The notes under the pieces are model-generated. The model searched no databases, had not been told where the DNA came from, and saw only the letters and a program-made list of their open reading frames with translations. DNA of 64,000 bases, taken from NCBI GenBank assembly GCA_960531495.1, contig CAUIJY010000090.1:1-64000 (forward strand). The letters run 5' to 3'. Below, one piece after another: positions 1-10,207 of the stretch. Origin of the DNA: Zeus faber (taxonomy: Eukaryota; Chordata; Actinopteri; Zeiformes; Zeidae). Made by a program: the position numbers and the translations under genes. Positions within the stretch are counted from its first letter, which is position 1; each line of letters starts with the position of its first letter.

Positions 1-87
1 AACAACAACAACAAAATTGGAGCCGCTGTTCCACGAGCGGGCCCACGGAGGAAGCACCGAGGTAAACGAAGCGGCATTCGGGTCAGA

Positions 88-1029
88 ATGAGGGCGCAAC
101 CTTGCCGTCCACCTCTGCCAAGCGTCCTTCTTGCTAACGTCCAGTCCCTGGAGAACAAGATGGATGAACTTCGAGCGAGGATTAAATTCCAGCGAGACAC
201 GACGAACTGTTGCGTCCTCTGTCTGACGGAAACATGGTTGAACTCACTGATGCCGGATGAAGCCATACGTCCAGCCGAGGCCTTCTCCATGTTCCGCGGC
301 GACAGAACGGGAGAGTCGGGGAAATCCAAAGGTGGAGGCGTCTGCCTAATGGTAAACAACTGCTGGTGTAACTCCAACAACACCAAATTCCTCTCCCACT
401 CCTGCTCGCAGAACCTGGAACAGCTGACCATCCTATACCGTCCATTTTATCTCCCCCGGGAATTTAGCACGGTCATCATTACAGCCGTTTATATCCCACC
501 GCAAGCGGACACCGACACAGCTCGGTCGGTTCTGTACGATGTGTTGTGCGGATTTCAGAACAGACATCCCGACGCGGCTGTGGTGGTGACTGGGGACTTT
601 AACAGGGCCAACCTTAAAAAAGTTCTGCCTAATTTCCACCAACACATCACGTGTGCCAACAGGGGAGATAGAACTTTGGACCATTGTTACACACCTTACA
701 AGAACGGATACAAGCCCGTCTCGCTACCTGCTTTCGGGAAATCAGATCACGCCACAATCTCGCTGGTTCCTGTTTACAGGCCTCTGATCGCGCGGGATCT
801 GATGATGACGAGGGAAGTGAAGCGGTGGACGGACCAATCGGAGGCTGCGCTTCAGGACGCTCTGACTGACGTAGACTGGGACATGTTCCAATCAAGTTCA
901 AGTGACGTCAGCGAGTTTACGGAGGTTGTAGTAAGTTTTGTAACTACGCTAGCGAATGATATCGTTCCCACGGTGAAAGTTCGGATATTCCCAAACCAGA
1001 AACCGTGGGTTGATAAATCCATCTGCTGA
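88..1029 (+). pseudogene. LINE endonuclease domain, copy 1
   Basis: An open frame of 313 codons covering an endonuclease/exonuclease/phosphatase-fold domain that would nick genomic DNA to prime reverse transcription. Visible family motifs are LTETWL near residue 46, VVVTGDFN near residue 165 and KSDHATISL near residue 218, which supply the acidic and histidine catalytic residues. The frame ends at a TGA at 1027-1029. The opposed copy has an arginine codon (CGC) there, so this is a nonsense mutation and not the true end. A second stop (TAA at about 1105) follows where the opposed copy has a tyrosine codon. The first ATG is preceded by about 87 bases also found in the opposed copy. Confidence 0.8.
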
Positions 1030-1122
1030 GCTCTGAATGCTCGCACGGCCGCTTACAACGACGGTCTTGTATCTGGTAATATGGACAATTACAAAGCGTC
1101 GTCATAACATCTGCGGAGGGCG

Positions 1123-2420
1123 GTGAGGGACGCTAAACGGACGTACAGGGAGACCGTGGAGCTACAGATGGAGCGGGGGGACACAAGACGCTTGTGGCAG
1201 GGGCTGCGGACTATTACAAATTACAAGAGCAGCTCCCCCCCAGCCACGAGTGCGGACGCCTCCCTGGCCAACCAACTGAACTCCTTTTATGCGCGGTTCG
1301 AGTCTGGCAGCAACACCGCTAGCTCGCCGGCTAATTGGAGTTACACCGCTGGGGATGAGCGCGCACTCTCAGTGTCCGTGCACGAGGTCAGGAGGGCTTT
1401 GATGCGGGTGAACACCAAGAAAGCTGCGGGCCCAGATGGCATATCTGGGCGAGTACTGAAGACTTGTGCTAACCAGCTAGCTCCGGTGTTCACTACAATA
1501 TTCAACATCTCCCTGGCTGAATCAGTGGTCCCGTCCTGCTTCAAGAGGTCCACCGTCGTTCCTGTCCCGATGATCACCTCTCCAACCTGCCTGAATGACT
1601 ACCGTCCGGTGGCCCTCACCTCGGTGGTCATGAAGTGTTTCGAGAGGCTGATCAAGGATTACATCTGCGCACCTTGGACCTGTTGCAGTTCGCGTACCGG
1701 CAGAACAGATCCACGGATGACGCGGTCTCTCAGGTACTGCACACCACGCTCACGCACCTGGATGGCCAGAAGGGGGCCTATGTGAGAATGCTGTTCATCG
1801 ATTATAGTTCAGCTTTCAACACCATAGTCCCCACCAGACTGGCTGTCAAGCTGATGGAGCTCGGACTGAATGCTCCGCTGTGCGCCTGGATCCTGGACTT
1901 CCTCACAGCCCGCCCCCAGGTGGTCAGGGTGGGGAAGTACATGTCAAGCTCCCTCACCCTGAATAGAGGATCCCCCCAGGGCTGCGTCCTCAGCCCCTTA
2001 CTGTACTCCCTGTACACACATGACTGTGTGGCCAGGTCCAGCTCCAACACCATCATCAAGTTTGCTGACGACACCGTGGTCGTGGGCCTGATCACCGACT
2101 GCGATGAGAAGGCCTACCGCGAGGAGGTGGCTGACCTGTCACTCTGGTGCCAGGACAACAGCCTCCACCTGCGTGGTTCAGCTGAACGCACCACTGGAAC
2201 TACCCTCCCCCCCTTGCAGGAATTATACACCAGGAGGTGTAGTAGCAGAGCCCGCAGGATCATGAAGGATCCTCATCACCCCAACAACGGACTGTTCCAG
2301 CTGCTGCGGTCAGGCAAGCGCCGCCGCAGTCACACAGCTAGAACAGAGCGATTGAGACTGAGTATTTTCCTGCAAGCCATTAGAACTGTCAATGCTGACC
2401 TCACCAGGGGTCCTAACTGA
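1123..2420 (+). pseudogene. LINE reverse transcriptase, copy 1, frameshifted and internally deleted
   Basis: Reverse transcriptase remnants in two frames. The first frame (1123-1785) holds the linker and fingers, with KAAGPDGISG and [18 protein letters not shown]. The second (from about 1670 to 2420) holds the palm, with [23 protein letters not shown] and the catalytic FADDTVVV at about 2058-2081. The switch of frame near 1668 is explained by about 11 bases missing after ATCTGCGC relative to the minus-strand copy. After residues NSLHL (about 2160-2175) some 350 bases present in the other copy are absent, removing most of the thumb region. The C-terminal arginine-rich tail up to 2420 remains. 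It cannot encode a working enzyme. Confidence 0.82.
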
Positions 2421-2898
2421 GCCATACACATAGGCTCCACTACCTACTGTACTATATGTAGCATACTGTACCGCATACTGTGTCACTGTTCAGGGTTGTT
2501 CGTGATGCCGTATTGCTGCGCCGTACTGTTGTTTACTGTGCTGTATTATCCCAAACACTACCTCACTCTATTCACATTCACATGCCACTTTAATGCACAT
2601 ATCTGTATATACATAGGCATATTCCCTCTATCTATTCCATTTTATTTATTTTTATTTTTATTGTATTTTATTCTATATATTTTTCTTTTATTCTATAAGA
2701 ATTCAACTTACTGCATTACGTTTTAGGAGTCAGTTATTCGGCCTATAGAAATAATTTTTTTTTTTTTTTTTTTTCCTAGGACATATTGTGTGCTATCACT
2801 GGGTGCGTTGCATTACATTTCACTGCATATATGTATGAAAGTATGTATATGTATGTGACAAATAAAAAATCTTGAATGTTGAATCTTGAATCTTGAAG

Positions 2899-3660
2899 AC
2901 CACTCTAAATTCTTATACATACTATAATACATTTCAATGAGACATACATTATCAGCTTTTTTATTTTTCGCGCATTTGAATCTAATGAGTATATTAGTCA
3001 ATGTATTATCACCTCTAGTTAATTATTTTTATTCTTTTTTCCAATTTAATTGATTTTATTTCTATTTATTTTATTTCATTTTATTTTAATATTCATTTAT
3101 TTATTTATTTTCTTCTGTCATACTTGTTCTCCGCCCCTCTTGTCAGGGGGAGTCGACTAAGTTCCACTCTGTATGAAGCACCACCCCTTGCTCCACCTCT
3201 TAAATTTAAGCACAGCTTCCAGTTTGCTCTGGTCGTCAGCGAGCGAACATCCTGTTTTAGCTCCCCTAGGCCACGCACAGAGTCATAAATCAAAGCTGGT
3301 TTCTTGCACTCAGCAGCCGAAACGCAAAACCTCTTCTCTTGCATCAAAAGCACAACTTTTCCTTCTATTTCACCATGACTATCTGCTCCTTTAACCAACA
3401 GGAATCACAGCAAGCACTGTCACACACATTCCAAGCACAAAAAGAAAAAACTCACACACCAACCAAACAATTCACAAATCCTACTCATAATTCAGAGCAG
3501 AAGATTTTCTTTTCTTTTCTGAATGTGTACATGCATGTGTAGGCAGACTGTTTCTGGTGATTCTAGTCCTTCTCTCAAGAAGACTCATTTTGTTATCAAA
3601 TACATAAAGTCCTGTGAAGGTTTATATCCTTTATCAAATGTATAAAACGTCCTTGAAAGA
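2899..3660 (-). repeat. Dispersed repeat, inverted partner of 10735-11625
   Basis: Reads as the reverse complement of 10735-11625 with moderate divergence. Matching landmarks are the AGAATTTAGAGT end, the A/T-rich block, the segment around 3172-3230 (GCACCACCCCTTGCTCCACC) and a short tandem block near 3585-3655. Short frames here on both strands mirror those in the partner and show no protein family. It could be an LTR or a non-autonomous element; I cannot tell. LINE copy 1 ends exactly at its edge. Confidence 0.6.
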
Positions 3661-3800
3661 TAAGGGGAGAGAACCGAGCCGGATGGATTCTCTGTCGAAT
3701 TAACTCGGGCGGGCTCTTTTATGCCAAAGACAACATTTACCATTTGGTTCCCCTACATAGGTCACAGGTCACAATTCACCTCCCTAATCACCGGGACCCC
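3661..3800. other. No recognised feature
   Basis: Unique-looking sequence between the repeat above and the L2-like LINE. I see no coding frame, RNA gene or repeat. Confidence 0.4.
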
Positions 3801-5276
3801 TGATGATCCTCCTCTCTGCAGGTTAATGATGCTACTGACTCTCTATGCTCCACCTTGAGCTCATGTCTGGATAGCCTGTGCCCACTATCCACCAGACCTG
3901 CTCGATCAACCCAGTCGCACCCTTGGCTGACTGACACCCCCCGGACAACGCGCACTGACCTCAGAGCAGCTGAGAGGAAATGGCAAAATCCAAAACAATT
4001 GAAGATCTTGCAAGCTACCAGACACTGCTGTCCTCCTTCTCTTCCAGCATCACTGCTGCTAAGAAGGCCTTCTTCAACGATAGGATCAACGGTGCCACAG
4101 ACACACGTAAGTTATTCGCCACATTCAAGTCTCTGCTTTACCCTCCACCACCTCCCCCAGCTACTAATCTCACTGCTGACTGCCTTGCCTCCTTTTTAAT
4201 TAACAAAGTGGCAGCCATCAGCAGCCGATTCACTAAACAACTAACTCACAACCTGTCTTCTCCAGCCCTAGGCTCATCGTTCCCTGGTTTCACCCCCCTC
4301 GCTGAAAGTGAGGTATCTAAACCACTAACATGTAGCCGTTCTACTACCTGTCCGCTAGATCCGATCCCATCTAACCTCCTTCAAGCCATATCACAGACTA
4401 TCACCCCGGCAATCACACATATGATTAATTCTTCCCTAACTTCCGGCATTTTCCCCTCCGCTTTCAAAGTGGCTCGGGTCGCACCACTGCTCAAAAAACC
4501 CTCACTCGATCCCAATCAAGTAGAAAACTATCGGCTGGTCTCTCTCCTCCCATTCCTTTCCAAAACCTTAGAGAGGGCGGTCTCTAGACAGGTTACAGAA
4601 TACCTGTCAAGAAACAACCTTCTCGATACAATTCAATCTGGCTTCAAAAGTGGTCACTCCACCGAAACAGCCCTGTTGTCTGTGACAGAGGCCTTAAAAA
4701 CTGCTAGAGCTGCTGCCAAATCCTCGGTTCTCATTCTGCTAGACTTATCAGCTGCTTTTGACACTGTCAATCACAGCATACTCCTGTCCATACTCTCAAG
4801 TATGGACATAACGGGCAGTGCACTTTCCTGGTTCGAATCTTACCTTACTGGGCGCTCGTTCAGTGTGACATGGCAAGGCCAGCTGTCTGTGCCGCACAAC
4901 CTCACCACAGGGGTGCCCCAAGGCTCGGTGCTAGGACCCCCCCTCTTTGCCACATACACCACCTCCCTGGGCCCGATCATCCGCTCACATGGCTTTTCAT
5001 ATCACTGCTATGCTGATGATACTCAACTCTATCTGTCCTTCCCGCCCGACGACCCCACTGTCTCGACGCGGATCTCGGATGGTCTCGCTGCCAAAAATGA
5101 CCAGAGCAGGGATCTCCCTCTCTGTCTTTAAGAAGCACTTGAAGACCCAGCTCTTGAGTGAGTACCTCCTCTCCTAACCTACAATTACTTAGCACTACTT
5201 AGCAGTATTTATTTACATTACATTTACATTTAGTCATTTAGCAGACGCTTTTATCCAAAGCAACATACAAGGGAGA
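3801..5276 (+). mobile_element. L2-like LINE, 5'-truncated and internally deleted
   Basis: Begins inside the linker between endonuclease and RT and runs through the RT to the common fish L2-type 3' tail (TTTAGCAGACGCTTTTATCC) at about 5238-5257. The coding part from about 3820 to 3985 is in a different frame from the rest, showing an old frameshift near 4000. After the catalytic motif the frame jumps directly to a C-terminal tail (KKHLKTQLLSEYLLS near 5130-5177), so the thumb and much of the C-terminus are deleted. Confidence 0.8.
3980..5131 (+). pseudogene. L2-like LINE reverse transcriptase fragment
   Basis: An open frame of 383 codons with clear reverse transcriptase motifs in order: a proline-rich linker near residues 52-60, ENYRLVSLLPFLSKTLERAV near residues 181-200, SGFKSGHSTETALL near 217, LILLDLSAAFDTVNH near 252, LTTGVPQGSVLGP near 305 and YHCYADDTQLYL near 341. 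YADD carries the catalytic aspartates. The usual first proline of the ENYRPVSLL motif is leucine here. The frame runs out about 30 codons after YADD through a deletion, leaving no thumb. There is no real start codon context; the ATG lies after a frameshift. It is one of three LINE families with RT in this window and resembles the one at 38753-40258. Confidence 0.8.
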
Positions 5277-5405
5277 ATAGGAGGGAGAAATTATTGTTAC
5301 ACTAATGTCTCTGTCGCAATGTAGCTTGAATGTTATTCTCCCTTGTAAGTCTCTTTGGATAAAAGCGTCTGCTAAATGAAAAAAATGTAAATGTAAATGT
5401 AAATG
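5218..5405. repeat. Inverted pair of L2/SINE-type 3' tails
   Basis: The left arm (5218-5276) carries TTTAGCAGACGCTTTTATCC and the right arm (5338-5403) carries its reverse complement, followed by ATGTAAATGTAAATG repeats. The two tails could pair as a stem of about 60 bases with a 62-base loop. This tail is shared by many fish LINE and SINE families. Confidence 0.8.
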
Positions 5406-5744
5406 ATGTGCTCTCTCGGGACCCCTGGCACCGTCTCTTCATAATTATCTTATACGATGGGGCTGTTTTGCGACGCAACAAATTCCAAGACACCTCAGGT
5501 TGCTAGTGTTGCTGCTATGTGGCACCACTTTATTGCAGACGGAGCACAGGGCATTAAATTTGTTCATCGGAGAAAAATAGCAACACACTACGCTTTTTTT
5601 TCTCTCTCGACCATCCATAACTTATTTACAATTCTCTTAAACGTTTCAATGGTATTATTGTTAATGATACAATTGTTCTGGTACCTCTCTGTTGTACAGG
5701 AAGAGCCGACATGTCAAATAAAATGCAACAGTGATCTCAAATAG
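5406..5744. other. No recognised feature
   Basis: A 95-codon frame runs through 5457-5744 on the plus strand but has no recognisable motif and no conserved neighbours. I treat it as chance. Confidence 0.4.
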
Positions 5745-5759
5745 CAACATCCATGACAA

Positions 5760-6297
5760 AGGGTACAGTGATATTTAGTCCTTTTGATATGACCAAGTCC
5801 AGAGTATGCCCCTAATTGTGGGTGGGTTCAGAAAATGCTGAGTGAGGTCAAATTTCTCCAATAGGCTAATGAAGGGTTGAGCATCTGGGTCTATTTGATT
5901 GTCAACAGGAATATTAAAATCACCTGAGTTTATTACACGATCATAATTAGTGGAGACCTTGGACAGTAGCTCAGAGAATTGATAGACCGATAGACAGCGA
6001 TGATTAAAATCGGGGCACTGCAGTTCATAGATATAGTAAGGTGTTCAAATGACGTGAATTCTCAGAGGAGAATTTCCTTGCAAGTCTAGATATCAGAGAA
6101 GAAGACAGCAGCTATTCCATCGCTCTAGTTGTCTGGATGAACTTGAAATTAGGAGGTGCTGTCTCAATGAGTGCAACTGTGCCATTTCTATCCAGCCAGG
6201 CCTCAGTCAGTGGAGAGAAATCCAGGTTATGGGTACTTATAAGCTCATTAACTAAAAACGACTTGTTAGTTAGTGTCCTGACGTTTAATAGAGACAT
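5760..6297 (-). pseudogene. LINE endonuclease fragment
   Basis: The minus strand from 6297 reads SLLNVRTLTNKSFLVNELI and then LTEAWLDRNGTVALIETAPP, the start of an apurinic-type LINE endonuclease, ending at 6112. After a gap with frame breaks, reading continues downstream with a GDFN-like segment near 5910 and GHTLDLVISKG near 5800. Several stops separate the pieces. The catalytic glutamate in ETWL-type motifs reads EAWL here. Confidence 0.6.
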
Positions 6298-6428
6298 TTT
6301 TATTGTTCTGGGTGATTCCTGTATGGTACAGGGAAGTTACGTAATTTCGGTCTATGGTTTATAGCAACAGGATTTTGTAAAGCAGAGTGACATTCATTAA
6401 TGTCAGAGTGGATCGGACTCACCAAGCA

Positions 6429-6790
6429 TCAGCAGCGAACAGACGATTTCAGCATAAGTTCCATGTTCAAGGCAAGGGGGCGTGATCCGTGAAAGTTTGG
6501 ATGAACTCCATCATGTCTGAAGACGTTTGAATGGTTTAAGAAGGTGCCAAAGTTGTCCACAAACGGTACGTTGAGGGAGCAGCAGTATCCCTTGAACCAT
6601 GTGTGTGAAGGACTGAAGGACATGCTTGTATTTTATGTCTCCAAAGCTGGGACACGGCAGCGGGCCGGATATGATGAACCGGCGTTCCGACTGTGGAAGA
6701 CTGTCAATAAGCTTCAAAATGCCTTCTTTAAGTGTCTTCGATTGTTTGTTCCTGAGATCGTTGGTTCCCTTGTGGATCAAAACAGTGGAG
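6429..6790 (-). pseudogene. LINE ORF1 esterase-like fragment
   Basis: Two overlapping minus-strand frames (6780-6511 and 6623-6429) carry successive parts of one domain. The first has HKGTNDLRNKQSKTLKEGI and RRFIISGPLPCPSFGDIKY. The second has WFKGYC, VDNFGTF and FRHDGVHPN. GTND and DGVHPN match the blocks of SGNH-type esterases found in ORF1 of some fish LINEs. The frameshift between them near 6600 makes this a pseudogene. Its role in live elements is thought to concern RNP formation or membrane association. Confidence 0.6.
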
Positions 6791-7166
6791 GCAGATGGGT
6801 TTTGATCCAGCAGCTGTGGGATTCTGGAGTCTATATCCCGGACAAGAGCACCCGGGTAGCAGATGCATTCTTCATCATTTTGAGTAAGCAGTTAGTAAAG
6901 GAAGGGATTTTCTAACAGTATGAGGCAGGAGCTACTGTAGATTGGACAAGGGTTGCACAGCAAACAATGTTGAACTTTGCAGCTCTTTGTTTTATGAATT
7001 GTGTAAAGATGACAAGACAGACACCTGACAGGAGTGAAACAAGCAACTTTTAAATTTCTTGCTTATGCGGCCTTGATGTCCAATGCGCTCTCTCCATGAG
7101 GATACAGAGACACTCTCTGAGTGCGTTTGAAAGGCATGTTGACAGAAATATATGTTCTATCACCAG

Positions 7167-7248
7167 CTATGATGATGGGACTCGAACCCACGCGTGCAGA
7201 GCACAATGGATTAACAGTCCATCACCTTAACCACTCGCCCACCTCACC
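7167..7248 (-). pseudogene. tRNA-Ser(GCU)-derived pseudogene carrying a GUU anticodon
   Basis: An 82-base type II tRNA shape on the minus strand. The anticodon arm, the long variable arm (TGTGCTCTGCAC) and the T arm (GTGGGTTCGAGTCCCAT) match tRNA-Ser(GCU). The anticodon loop reads CTGTTAA, giving GUU in place of GCU by one C-to-T change. The D arm has GGGCGAG for GGCCGAG, and the acceptor stem (GGTGAGG against CATCATA) has at least two mismatches, so it is probably dead. Confidence 0.75.
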
Positions 7249-7532
7249 TGAAAAGGCTTTGCACAGCCTCAACAACAACGGTACGTTCCAACCTTTATCA
7301 TTTTGAGTAATTCTGGGAATAGGTGATTTAAAGTACAGAGTTCTTTTTAAGTCCAACTACCTTGCCATCGACTTACACACTACATGTTTTGGTTTTGTAC
7401 TGACTCAACTGATGGATAATAAGGAACTGCTCCAGCCAGATTTGAGAAACACACATTGGAGGCAAATTGACAAGATTAACGTCAATGTAAGAAACGACAA
7501 TCCAAGAAACCCTCACATGTTTACCAGTGTGG

Positions 7533-7604
7533 GCATTGGTGGTATAGTGGTGAGCATAGCTGCCTTCCAAGCAGTTGACCTGGGTTCGATTCCCAGCCAA
7601 TGCA
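7533..7604 (+). tRNA. tRNA-Gly(UCC)
   Basis: A 72-base cloverleaf with fully paired acceptor stem GCATTGG/CCAATGC and discriminator A. The anticodon stem CTGCC/AGCAG encloses TTCCA with anticodon TCC. The T arm CTGGG-TTCGATT-CCCAG is perfect. The A box (TGGTATAGTGG) and B box (GGTTCGATTCC) are intact, so Pol III transcription is plausible. No clean T run follows at once; the nearest T-rich stretch is about 40 bases on. This is the best-preserved tRNA gene in the window. Confidence 0.92.
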
Positions 7605-8385
7605 GTTTGCGATCTGGTTGTTTATCAAGCTCTGGCTTGGCAGTGTTTTATATATTTGGAGGCAAATAAACAAGATGAACATCAGGTTAATCAAATCTAG
7701 TACAATAAAGACAATGATAATAGTGATATTCAACGTGATTGTGGACATCTTTAATATCCGTGGGCCACAATAATATAGTGTCATACTGAATGGAAACATA
7801 GACACATTGTTGTCCGACAAACACTGCAATGTACTACTAAGAGAGAGGTAAGTCACGGTTTTCCTTAGTTTTAAAGTGGCCAAGTGTGTAGATTTATAGG
7901 TTCTAGTCGTTGGCCTTTTGATTTCAATATAAAGGTCTTTGAAATTTCAATTTTTAGGAGTTATTAGGATCAAAATAATTGTGAAATATTGCAAAATAAT
8001 TCTGCATTTGCAGCGCTCTCTGAGAAATGCCTCATCCCCCCGAAACCACCCCACATTCAATAGATTAAATTTAAAATGTTTAAAAAGCAACAATAAAACA
8101 ATAACATATTAAAAATTAATAAATTAAAGTCAATAGAATAAAATATACACCAGCAATATGTACAAAAGATAACTAGGCTTCAAAGTGTATGGATTCCACT
8201 GAACACTCAAGATTATTTTACTGTTAACACAGTTTTAAGTTCATGGTTTTTTATTAAAAAAAATAAATGTATTATCCTTTTTTGGAGCTGCAACAATTGT
8301 TCAACCGATTAGTTGCCAACTAATTCATGAATAGCCACCTTTTTTGATAATGATTAAGTCCTATATGACAATATGTGGACTGTTA
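7605..8385. other. A/T-rich DNA without recognised features
   Basis: Includes a run of A/T-rich sequence near 8040-8280. Minus-strand frames that overlap the tRNA-Gly gene are chance readings of it. Confidence 0.4.
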
Positions 8386-8737
8386 TCACTTGAAAGTTCG
8401 GCCTGTCCAGGCTTTGCAGGTTGAAGAGGGAGACCGGCCTTGCTCCCACTAGCTGCTGGCTCTCCTCCAGGGCCCTGTCGCTCACCTCCTGTCACATGAA
8501 GGTAATGTTGAAGTTCCTCTCCGGGTTGTTTGTCTGCAGGCAGAGTAAGTCCTCCGCGTGAGTTTCAGCACTCCAAACAGGACGGCGCTCCCATATAGGT
8601 CGCTGGTCATCATGGGCTCCTATTCCTTCTTCCACTGATAGCATAGCGTAGCCCTCAGACCTGCCCTCGGGACTGACTGTGAAGATCCAGCCTCCGCCAT
8701 GTTGCAGCTGTGATTTGTAGTTTCTCCAAAAAGGCAA
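8386..8737 (-). pseudogene. Unrecognised protein-like remnant
   Basis: The minus strand from 8737 reads a G/C-richer, protein-like stretch: GGGWIFTVSPEGRSEGYAML, then CLQTNNPERNFNITFM, a TGA at 8492-8494, then QEVSDRALEESQQLVGARPV in the same frame to about 8386. Amino-acid usage on both sides of the stop looks like real coding sequence, and base composition stands out from the A/T-rich flanks. I do not recognise the family. It may be a host exon or processed-gene relic, or part of a transposon. Confidence 0.4.
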
Positions 8738-9120
8738 AAAAAAGGCTCCCTTCCACCCGACACTTGAGTCCCCAGGCAGGTTTCACGGAAGATTTCTTAA
8801 AGTGTGAAACACCTTCATGATCATCGTGACTCCCCTACCAGGTAAGTATCTTTAGTAAAAGGTGAAAGGCTTATTCGCACTGAAGAGAAACCAGAGAAAT
8901 AAACTACATTAACGCCAATGATGGAAAAGGGTGTTGGTGCCTTCGCCTATCAGTACTGCTTTTTGGCTAGCTGCAGAGCGACTGACAGGTCTCACATTAG
9001 GGTGATTTGCAGAGCAGAGTTGAAAATATCTTTTGTCACAAGGAAAAGTAACTGCAGACAGATGGTTACGGTAAGCCTAATTTATCTGGACAAATTAAAT
9101 AGGCCGATGTTTGTACTAGG

Positions 9121-9330
9121 CCAGGGATCGGCAAATATTTTGGTTCAAGGGCCGGATGGAGTTCTGAAGAGTATTTTGTTCCGCCATGCTCAGTAAACAA
9201 CCGATTCCTCATCATATTAATTAACCTTCTCAGATCTGTTTCAGCGGTAGTGAATCAGTCAACTACTTGTTAATGTTTATGACTGAGAACGTTCGCTCAC
9301 AGATGTAGGTGGAAACAAACTGGACCGACC
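9121..9330 (-). mobile_element. hAT transposon terminal fragment
   Basis: Starts with CAGGGATCGGCAAATATTTT followed by a GGGCCGGAT block, a hAT-Charlie-like terminal repeat. The minus strand from about 9310 reads STYICERTFSVININ, the conserved C-terminal piece of hAT transposases that also occurs in the longer element at 51906-53950. The rest of the element is missing. Confidence 0.65.
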
Positions 9331-9606
9331 TACTTTGGGCCAGTTGTCCTGTATTCGGACGCTTTGCCTCGCTCAAAGAGGTGAGAGAGGAGAGAGAGAA
9401 CTCAGGCAGAGTGGATGTCTCAAACTTGTCTTGACACACAAACTTGAAACAGCAATCACCCTGAAACAGCTAACGACACACGACGTGTGTTGCAACTTCA
9501 AAATGAAAACAGATTCCAATCAAATGAGGAAGAAGTTTTGAAGATGCACTTGAAGCTTGGAGATCCTTGCACAGTGACTTCAAACATCCTGCAAATCTTT
9601 GCCAAT

Positions 9607-9694
9607 CGTAGTCGGGAGGCTTTGAGCCTGCACGGGGAGCATTGCAGCCAAATGGATTTCAAGTCCATCGTATTTTCCTCTCAGCCAAAACTAC
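9607..9694 (-). pseudogene. tRNA-Ser(UGA)-like pseudogene
   Basis: The anticodon arm (ATGGATTTCAAGTCCAT on the plus strand) and T arm are recognisable, but the D arm has been replaced by unrelated sequence. There is no usable A box. Confidence 0.6.
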
Positions 9695-9835
9695 ATGGGC
9701 AGTTATTCTAAAATGCAGGAAATTACGATCAAATGAGGAAGAAGCAGGAAAAATGTATTTTTCTTTTGGAGATATTTTCAGGGGAAACTGCCACTAAGAA
9801 TTAAAAGATTTTCAGAGTTAGGATAACCTTATATA

Positions 9836-9880
9836 TGGTAGTCTGCAGGACTTAAGCCGCAGAGGGACACGGCCACGTAT
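9836..9880 (-). pseudogene. tRNA-Ser relic with deleted anticodon arm
   Basis: Only the T arm and acceptor side (GTAGTCTGCAGGACTTAAGC) and part of the D arm (CGGCCACG) remain. The anticodon arm between them is gone. Confidence 0.45.
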
Positions 9881-10013
9881 ATAGTTTGTGAACGAAAATG
9901 CAAAGAAACCCCAGTCAAATGAAGAAAACCCACACACAAATTTTGGAGATATTTCCAGGAGAAACGATCGCAACAGACACAAACATCATGAAAGAAGAAG
10001 CATCTTTGCCCAC

Positions 10014-10095
10014 CGTAGTCAGCAGGTTTTGAACCTACACGCGGTATCCCCAATGGATTTCAAGTCCATCGCCTTAACCACTCGGCCACGACTAC
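10014..10095 (-). tRNA. tRNA-Ser(UGA)
   Basis: An 82-base type II tRNA on the minus strand. The acceptor stem GTAGTCG pairs with TGACTAC (one G-U pair), followed by discriminator G. The D arm is TGGCCGAGTGG, the anticodon arm ATGGA-CTTGAAA-TCCAT has anticodon TGA, and the T arm GTAGG-TTCAAAA-CCTGC pairs with one G-U. The variable arm GGGGATACCGC is less regular than usual. It is the only array member with all arms, so it could be the live gene from which the others decayed. Confidence 0.75.
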
Positions 10096-10207
10096 CAAGC
10101 AGGAAAAAGAAAATGCAAAAAAATTCCGATGAATTGAATCCTCATGTTTTGAGCAGAAACTGGCACACGGAATTAAAATCGCTTCAGAGATAGGACAAAC
10201 GTACAAA

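Larger units (their letters stand above)
1..2898 (+). mobile_element. LINE of the CR1/L2/Rex1 group, copy 1
   Basis: A non-LTR retrotransposon with an apurinic-type endonuclease followed by a reverse transcriptase, read on the plus strand. It ends in an A/T-rich stretch with a polyadenylation-like AATAAA and short tandem TTGAATC units at about 2870-2897, which is how CR1/L2-type elements end. The left end is cut by the window edge: base 1 aligns with about base 63603 of the opposed copy. The clade name is my inference from motif style; the endonuclease-RT order is directly visible. The copy is dead, with two in-frame stops, a frameshift near 1668 and an internal deletion near 2170 compared with the copy at 60318-63603. 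Confidence 0.85.
5745..6935 (-). mobile_element. LINE 5' half (ORF1 esterase plus endonuclease), minus strand
   Basis: On the minus strand an ORF1-like esterase remnant (about 6790-6429) is followed by an endonuclease remnant (about 6297-5760). This is the order of fish CR1/L2-type LINEs whose ORF1 carries an SGNH-esterase domain. The RT that should follow is absent: recognisable sequence stops near 5745 just after a GHTLDLVISKG-type endonuclease segment. A LINE lacking its 3' end is unusual, since target-primed reverse transcription normally loses the 5' end, so a later deletion or rearrangement is likely. Confidence 0.65.
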
